The notes under the pieces are model-generated. The model searched no databases. It saw only the letters and a list, made by a program, of their open reading frames with translations, and was not told where the DNA came from. A stretch of DNA of 64,000 bases from assembly GCA_016748015.1 (NCBI GenBank), contig JAAOMT010000289.1, forward strand, positions 383,639 through 447,638, in the 5' to 3' direction. This document shows positions 57,284 to 64,000 of the stretch, piece by piece (positions within the stretch are counted from its first letter, which is position 1; each line of letters starts with the position of its first letter). Both the position numbers and the translations under genes were made by a program. The stretch is from Geosiphon pyriformis (taxonomy: Eukaryota; Glomeromycota; Glomeromycetes; Archaeosporales; Geosiphonaceae).

Positions 57284-59110
57284 ATAAGTAGAATAGATGT
57301 ACCAGTTAATATGGCAAAGGAAAAAATTGTTGACAAAGGAGAAATTATTTCCACCTGTCAATCAATTTCTATTCTATCATATGACCAGTATATGGTAGTT
57401 ATAGAAAGGAAAATAAAAGATCAGATGCAAATTTTTGAGACAAAAACAACACTGTGTGAATCAGGAGAGATTGGACTTACCAATCTTCACATACCAGCTA
57501 AGAACCATAATCACATCAAAATTTCTATTTACAACAACACAGAAAATGTTGTAAAGATATTAGAAGAAACTATTATTGGTTATTTAACCACCAAAATCAA
57601 AGACCAATAGCCAGACACCATTCCAGATTTTCCACAACTATGTGGATATGTGAATATTACATTACAAACCATATATAGATGAGAAAAATGTTATCTGTTC
57701 TAACAGGAACAGTTAGAACAGATGAATATGGAGAACTTAAACCCACTACAATATATGCAACTTAAGATGCTATTCAACAATTTCAATGACATCTTTGCTA
57801 GCAAAAACGAATTTGGCAGAACTGACATAATCCAGCATCAAATCAAGACTGAAGATGCAATACCAATCAAACAACAAGCATACAGAGTACCATCAGCCAG
57901 TCATAAAATCATTTGTCAAGAAATCAACCAGATGCTTAACAACAGGTTAATTCAACTATCAATAAGCCTATAGTCATCACCAATAGTACTGGTCTGTAAG
58001 AAGAATAGAAAAATTCATTTTTGTGTGGACTACCAAAAACTGAATGGAGTAACTAAAAATGATAGCTATTCAACACCAAAGATCCAAGAATTATTTAATG
58101 CTTTTGGTGGAAAAAAATGGTTCTCAACATTAGATTTAGACAGTAGTTACTGACAAGTAGCTATAAAGCTAGAAGATAAGAAGAAAACAGCTTTTACAAT
58201 ACAAGAAAGAAATTTTGAATTTGAAGTTATGCCATTTGGCTTGATAAATACACCAGCAACATTCCAATGGCTTATGGAAATTGTTTACACTGGACTACTG
58301 TGGAAATCAGTAGTTGTTTACTTAGACAACACCAATGTGTTCTCAAAAACATTTGATGATCATCTACATCATCTCCAACAAGTGTTTAAAAGACTAAGAA
58401 GAGCTGGATTAAAGCTAAATGCAACCAAATGTTTCTTTGGAAAAACTGAACTTAAGTTTTTGGAACATGTTGTAAGCAAAGATGAAATCAAAACAGATCC
58501 AGACAAAATTGAAATTGTCAAGAACTTTCTAGTACCAAATAATCTCATAGAATTGAGAGCATTCTTAGGATTTTTTGGATACTATTGCCACTTCATTAAA
58601 GATTTTTTCAAAATAGCTCAACCACTACATTAGCTCCAAACAAAGAACACCAAATATGAATAGACAGAAACCCAACAAGAAGCTTTTGATACATTAAGAA
58701 GAAAGCTTATTTAAGCCCTAGTACTAATCTATCTGGATTATAGCAAGCCATTCATAATTACAACTGATGTATCTGGTCAAGTATTGGGAGCAGTACTATT
58801 ACAAAAAAGACCAGATGGAAAAGAACATTCAATAGCTTACACCAGTAGAAGCTTAAGTCTAGCGAAAAAAAACTATGGAACTCCAGCACTGGAACACTTA
58901 GCTATTTATTGGGCCATCATCAAATGGAAAAAATACTTGAGTCAGAAGTTTGATGTATACACTGATCACAAAAGATTGATTTCAATCCAGAAGCAAGAAT
59001 TTGGAAACAATTGCTATGTCAGATAAAAAATAGAACTTTTACTATTCAATTATACAGTACATTATAAAAAAGGAAAAGACAATGGAAATGCTGATGAATT
59101 GTCGTGAATG
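57284..59110 (+). pseudogene. Element A reverse transcriptase and RNase H
   Basis: Resumes element A pol after the B insertion with SRIDVPVNMAKEKIVDKGEI (open to 57,610). RT: DIIQHQIKTEDAIPIKQQAY, FCVDYQKLNGVTKNDSY, FSTLDLDSSY, FEVMPFGLINTPATFQWLME, SVVVYLDNTNVFSKTFDDHL (YLDD changed to YLDN, 58,319-58,330) and TKCFFGKTELKFLEHVVSKD. RNase H at 58,740-59,030: FIITTDVSGQVLGAVLLQKR (Asp kept), YGTPALEHLAIYWAIIKWKK, DVYTDHKRLIS. Stops at 57,608, 57,679, 57,971, 58,152 and 58,632 and others. The open frame from 57,167 starts inside B's LTR, so its first codons are not part of this protein. Confidence 0.86.
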
Positions 59111-59339
59111 AAACAAATCTAAAAACATTTCAACCCAAAAATATAACAAAAGATGAATATACAAAAATACCAACAATTCCAACATTATATAAATACCCAA
59201 TTGTTCAAGGAAAAATTATCTTAACAGGAACAAAAAAGCATAAAACAACAATCAAAATATTTTATCAACCACCAAAATATACTTTACCAGAAGAACAGAA
59301 GAAATCCAGATTAACCAACCAAAGTAATCACCAAACCAG

Positions 59340-60490
59340 AGAAAGAGACAATACTATTTAACATGCATTTAAATCCAACAGCAGGACATTTTCATAAAGA
59401 AGCAACCATAGAAAGAACCAGAAAAAAATACTATTGGCCATTAATATATCCAAACATTATTCAATATGTTCAAAGTTGTGATGCTTGTCAAAGAAGAGGT
59501 AGAACAAAAAACCCAATAAACCATTAAGACCAATCAAAGTGAGACAACCATTTGACTGTATTGGAATTGACTTAGTAGAATCATTAACAATCACCAGTAG
59601 AGACAACAGATATATTGTAGTAGCTATGGACTATCTCATTAAATGGCCAGAAGCAAAAGCCATTCAAAGAGCAGATGCAGAATCCATTGCCAAATTCATT
59701 CATCAAGATTTGATTTGTCGACACAGATGTCTAAAAGAACTACTATCAAATCAAGGAACCCACTTTGTGAACAAAACATTGACAGAATTAAGTCAAAGAT
59801 TTGGAATTAAAAGACCATTATCATCACTATACTATTCACAAACAAATGGCTTAGTTGAAAGATTTAATAGAACACTGTGTGAAGCAATAGCCAAAATTAG
59901 CCAAAAAAACCAGAATGAATAGGATTTGTTTATATCATCAGTATTATTTGCTTATCAGACAATAAAGCAAGATACCACACAAGCAACACCATTTGAATTA
60001 GTATACAGTAGAACAACAACATTACCAGTTGAGATAGAAGTCAAAACATATCCAACAGAACCAATAACAGAAGATAATTTCCAAGAAACATTGTTGAAAA
60101 AAACATATGACTTAATAAAAACACTAGAAAACAGACGACAAAAAGCAGCTGATAACATCCAAAAGTCACAAGAAAAGCAAAAAAAATGACATGATAACCA
60201 ACTATCAGACAAACCAGTTGAATTCAAGATTGGAGACAAAGTATTATTATATCATACCAAAGCAGAAAAACAATGGAGTGGAAAATTTGACCCCAAATGG
60301 GATGGACCATTTTACATAAAAGAAATTCTAGAAAATGGAGCTTATAAATTAAGATGGGACAACAAAATTTTAGCCAAAGCAGCACATGGTGATAGACTGA
60401 AACCATATCACCAGATAGCATTATTATCTACCAATAACATTCCACAACTAAGAGTACAAAGAATACTAGTTCAACCAGAGGAAATTCTAT
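59340..60490 (+). pseudogene. Element A integrase with GPY/F-like end
   Basis: HHCC region AGHFHKEATIERTRKKYYWP and CDACQRRGRT (59,380-59,510); core open at 59,539-59,922 with CIGIDLVESLTI (Asp kept), DYLIKWPEAKAIQRADAESI, LLSNQGTHFVN (second Asp to Asn) and FGIKRPLSSLYYSQTNGLVE then RFNRTL (Glu kept). After a stop (TGG to TAG at 59,920) it resumes at 59,926-60,189, and the module FKIGDKVLLYHTKAEKQ with WDGPFYIKEILENGAYKL ends near 60,420. Nearly full length apart from transitions. Confidence 0.86.
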
Positions 60491-60529
60491 GAGATCTAAA
60501 ACCAATCATAGTTATTAAACCAAACATGT

Positions 60530-61230
60530 CAAATTAAACAACAAAAAAGTAGATAAAAACACAGTATATGCAACAAAAGCAACCAAGAAAAATAGAAATA
60601 CCAGATTATATTTACACTATAGCTCAACAATTGTTTTAGGCCTTAAGTCAACAACAGTTAGACATGGAAATTGTTATTAACAACCAAATAATTTGCTATT
60701 GAAACACCCAAAAAAAGACAAAGAATACACTATATTAGCGACCATCAAAGAATGATAAAAACTGGACAGATAACTTAATAGAAAAAGTGAAAAACACTTT
60801 TGGGAAAATACCTATTATGACACCAACAGAAGAGCTTACAAAAAAAAATTGGAAGCAATGGACAGAACAACTTCCAATATTATATTGCTACTACCAGTTA
60901 AGTCAAAAGTTGAATATTCAGGAGTTGTATATCAACAAATCCAAAAGAATATTCAACCAAGACATAATACAACAAATTGAAGAATTTATTAGAAAGAAAA
61001 CAAATTTAACACTACATGTTAAAACAATATACTGACTACACAACATATTTCAGAACTATCCAGAAATACTGTTATACTTGGACATGAAAACCATAACCAT
61101 TAACCAATAGGGAAGAATGAACAATACACAAGTAGAAAATGTAAAAAACAGATTTAAACAAACAATACTTGAAAAAGAAGTATTAGAATTAATTCAAAAT
61201 GAAGATTTCAATGAAGCTCAATATTAAAAA
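60530..61230 (+). pseudogene. Element A terminal ORF downstream of integrase
   Basis: Remnant with an open piece at 60,787-61,035: NTFGKIPIMTPTEELTKKNW, WTEQLPILYCYYQLSQKLNI, FNQDIIQQIEEFIRKKTNL. It ends EKEVLELIQNEDFNEAQY just before the purine tract. The Trp-rich and helical pattern matches the element C and E1 counterparts. Function unknown. Confidence 0.55.
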
Positions 61231-61241
61231 GGAAAAAATAA

Positions 61242-62095
61242 TATTACTCATAAAAAAAAAACAGATATAAAAAAATAGTAAACCAATAAGAGAGTAGTAG
61301 TTAGCACATAAGCACATTGCTCAGCAATGTGAAGCAATATCAGAAATCATGGCACATTGCTTAGCAATATGGAGCAATGTCAAGAAAAAATGACACATTG
61401 CTTAGCAATATAAGCATTGCTTGAGAAATTATAGCATATTGCTCAAGAATGTAAACGATCTTATAGAACCCAAATTATGTATATATAGTGGTAGCATTAG
61501 AAGTAGAAAAGACAGACCTCTCAGTTTAAATTTTATCTAAGCCACCTTCTAATCCAAAATATCAATAAATAATTATTTTCTATCTCAAATTCACTCTCTA
61601 CTATCAACACTTTATGTTGATAGTTATTGACACTTAACCACCCTGGAACAATAGCTCTTGATCATAGTTATTAATGAAATACTAACTTGCACATTGCCTT
61701 GGCTTATTTCTTTATTTTTTTTTATTTTTTATTTTCTTTGATTTTATTGTTGCATACTAATTGATTAGGGATTAAAGTGCCAAGTTATTGACATCATAGA
61801 TAGCCTGATAAAAGACCCAGAAATAAGGATAGAATTATATATACATTAATGGATAGCTTACCAGAAGGACACAACTGCCAGAATAAACTGGCCATCATGC
61901 TGAAGACAGAAATTGGGAAAACAACTTACCAACCAACTATATTATCATTGAATCTCTGTTCATTATACAAAAGACTCAACTTTAAAAACCTTCAAATACA
62001 TCCTACATACTAGTATTACCAGCATTATCAAGATATTAAGCACCAAGTTATGGATTTGTTATTTGATTTAAAATTCCAAATAATCATCTGTAATA
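61242..62095 (+). repeat. 3' LTR of element A
   Basis: Begins TATTACTCATAAAA and ends ATCTGTAATA; each terminus differs by one transition from the intact TGTTAC/GTAACA. It is preceded by a purine-rich tract (about 61,227-61,241), the expected plus-strand primer. The landmark order matches 31,821-32,656. Confidence 0.93.
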
Positions 62096-64000
62096 TTATA
62101 ATACATACTTTAAAGACTTTTTTCTTATTAATAATAAACCAAGTATCAATAAAATGATTAGTTTTTGAATCTTGATTTGGATCTAAGCTTTTTATAATTT
62201 GAATTCAAGCTTCTTATGATTTTGGCCATCAACAACTTCAGCTTAAAAACTTTGATAATTGTTTATTTTTTGAATATTTGAACTCACTAAATCAAAGTTT
62301 AGAAAACATTTTATTAACTAAGCTTACTACTACTTCTTTTATAATCTTCTATATAGTATCTAAATTATTATAACTTTTTGTACTATTAAATTCAGCTATT
62401 TTTTTTGAGAATATGTTTAATAAACACTCTTTAAACTATAATCATTTATTGTTTTTAGTATTTTTAATTCTAAACTTCTATCAATTTCTATTAGTCTGTT
62501 TATAATTATTGTTAAGGTAAATACAGTATTTAAAAAACTATTCAAGCCAACTACAACTGAAACTGTCTTGTAATTAGTATTAAAGAATTCAAACACAATG
62601 TTAACTTTATGATTAGTAATTGTGAATACCAGATTTTGGTTTACAAGAATAAAATCAATGATGTTCTTAAAGCCTTTGAAATTGCTTTAAGTAGAAGTTT
62701 TGGCTAATGAATATCTATTAAACAAGTTAATTAACTCTAGATTTATACAAAATCTGAAACTTGTATTCCTTTTTGAATCATTTTTATTGAAGTTTTTTCT
62801 CAATATCATAAAAGTACTGGAGTTAGCTGTCTTGATAATGAAAAAGTTAACTTCCAATGTTTGGTCAAACTTAGCTTTAGCAGAAGTACCAATATACAAA
62901 TTTAAGATTATAATTGACAATTTATTTTTGAATAAAAGTTTTATTGAGATAACTTGGCCAGAAATTTTTTCTATCTTAGAAACATATTGAGCCAGTAAAT
63001 TGTTTATAATAATAATAATTTTAGCACTAAGAAAACTTTTATTTAAACCAAATGTAAAAATTTACATATCTTCAAACTTATTTATAATTCATAGTTTAAT
63101 GCTAGACCTTAATTTTGTTTTTATAATAATCAAAACCATATTCTTTAATTCCATATGTCAGCAAATAATATCTTTCTACTTAGCAAAGACATTAATATCT
63201 TGAACATTGTATGTAGCAAATTTCCAAACCAAATTACTTATAGAAATGAAAAAAATATCAAAGAACTTAAGCCAGGATACAACTGATCCAATCTTTCTAA
63301 AACTGAATTAACAGAAACTTTTAGAACCACTATTTTGGATTTTAATTTATTTACTTTAATGGTCAAAATTTTTGATCTACTTAAATCCAAATCTGAAACC
63401 ATATTATTTATAACTAAAAAAAAGTAAATAAATAATACAGATGAGTTATCCAAAACCATATTTAAATTCAATTTTGAATTTAAAAAAACAAACACCATAG
63501 AAAATAAAATTGAAAAATAGATACCAGAGATACCAGATCTACACTGCTTAATTTTTATACAATACCTAACACTTGATCAGCCAAAAGCTCTAAAAAGTAT
63601 TTCAAGGAGGCCAAATAAGTGCTAATAAATAAATTATCTTAAGTAACTATAAGAATTTTTTTTATAGATAATATATCAGAAAAAAGGGATTCAAAACCAA
63701 AACCAGAGCAAGTTTTATCAAAAGAGACAGTAAGTAAAACCATCTGCATCCAAAATTTGTCATCAAAAACAGTAAAATAGAAAATAAAAACATTTTTTTA
63801 GTGTATAATTTAGCTAGCTAAAGACAATTCTCTTTTAATGCAATTTTTTTATATATTTTCTTAGAAAACAAGACACAAACACCTAATATATCACACTCCA
63901 AAACTAAATGTTTGAAATATTTATATCTTTTACAACAAACTAGATTTATCCTAGCCCAAAAAAGCTTAATACTGCCCAAAATAAACTGTGTAAAAAGCTA
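62096..64000 (-). pseudogene. LINE-III upstream part: ORF1 C-terminus and ORF2 endonuclease
   Basis: Minus strand, entering from the right edge. ORF1 tail: a zinc-knuckle-like NLVCCKRYKYFKHLVLEC at about 63,880-63,950 (one Cys to Tyr), then a coiled-coil-like end with MVSDLDLSRSKILTIKVNKL and VSVNSVLERLDQLYPGL (63,238-63,498). Below 63,230 the ORF2 endonuclease (EEP type) region reads WKFATYNVQDINV, ISGQVISIKLLFKNKLSII, LNLYIGTSAKAKFDQTLEVN, SSTFMILRKNFNKN (the GGDFN-type motif damaged) and FCINLELINLF. Coding signal continues to 62,096, where element A is inserted; the rest of ORF2 is at 28,330-31,820. Stops are frequent. Confidence 0.72.

Larger units (their letters stand above)
31821..62095 (+). 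mobile_element. Element A: Ty3/gypsy retrotransposon, split by nested element B
   Basis: Plus-strand element made of 31,821-37,118 and 57,284-62,095 (about 10.1 kb), interrupted by element B within the 3' end of the dUTPase-like domain. Removing B and one copy of its 4-bp duplication restores an open frame: ...RFGST before, then SRIDVPVNM after. Element A's own flanks are TCAT (31,817-31,820) and TTAT (62,096-62,099), a 4-bp duplication with one transition. It is inserted into ORF2 of LINE-III. Order: LTR, gag, protease, Cys-rich, dUTPase-like, RT, RNase H, integrase, terminal ORF, purine tract, LTR. All genes carry stops. Confidence 0.88.

Noticed and set aside
62687-62990. Plus-strand frame 62,700-62,990 as a gene
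   Set aside because: It is the complement of the LINE-III endonuclease region, which reads better on the minus strand.

Overview
The window looks like nuclear DNA of a filamentous, early-diverging fungus, most probably an arbuscular mycorrhizal fungus (Glomeromycotina). This rests on very AT-rich DNA, short GT-AG introns of about 60-150 bases, abundant (ATT)n and poly(A) microsatellites, TTAGGG-type telomere motifs, and a dense load of decayed LTR and non-LTR retrotransposons. The organism call is inference.

Bases 1-10,400 are a gene-bearing compartment. Three spliced host genes lie on the minus strand: an NKAP/SynMuv-family nuclear protein (1850-3873, 8 exons), a small secreted eight-cysteine protein with a GPI-anchor-like tail (4542-5270, 2 exons) and an unrecognised four-helix membrane protein (6891-7853, 5 exons). 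The spaces between them hold microsatellites and a short interstitial telomere-like tract.

From about 10,440 to the right edge I found only transposons and very AT-rich DNA. Three non-LTR (LINE-type) remnants run on the minus strand: LINE-II ORF1 (about 10,440-22,620), LINE-I ORF1 (about 23,680-25,790) and LINE-III (about 28,330-64,000). Ty3/gypsy elements have inserted into them. Element E1 (12,082-21,966, minus) and a solo LTR (10,757-11,558) sit inside LINE-II. LINE-III is split by element A (31,821-62,095, plus), A is split by element B (37,119-57,283, minus), and B is split by element C (44,842-54,919, plus). This four-level nest was reconstructed from LTR ends (TGTTAC...GTAACA), 4-bp target-site duplications and reading-frame continuity across each gap.

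All four gypsy elements share an unusual layout: gag with CCHC knuckle, retropepsin, a cysteine-rich segment, a dUTPase-like domain, RT, RNase H, integrase with a GPY/F-like end, and a further C-terminal ORF reaching the 3' LTR. All copies are defective. Damage is mainly transitions (C to T or G to A), including stops at former Gln and Trp codons, Asp to Asn at catalytic sites, and CpG turned into TpG in one copy and CpA in the other. Element C, in the innermost position, is the least damaged at catalytic motifs, as expected if it is youngest.
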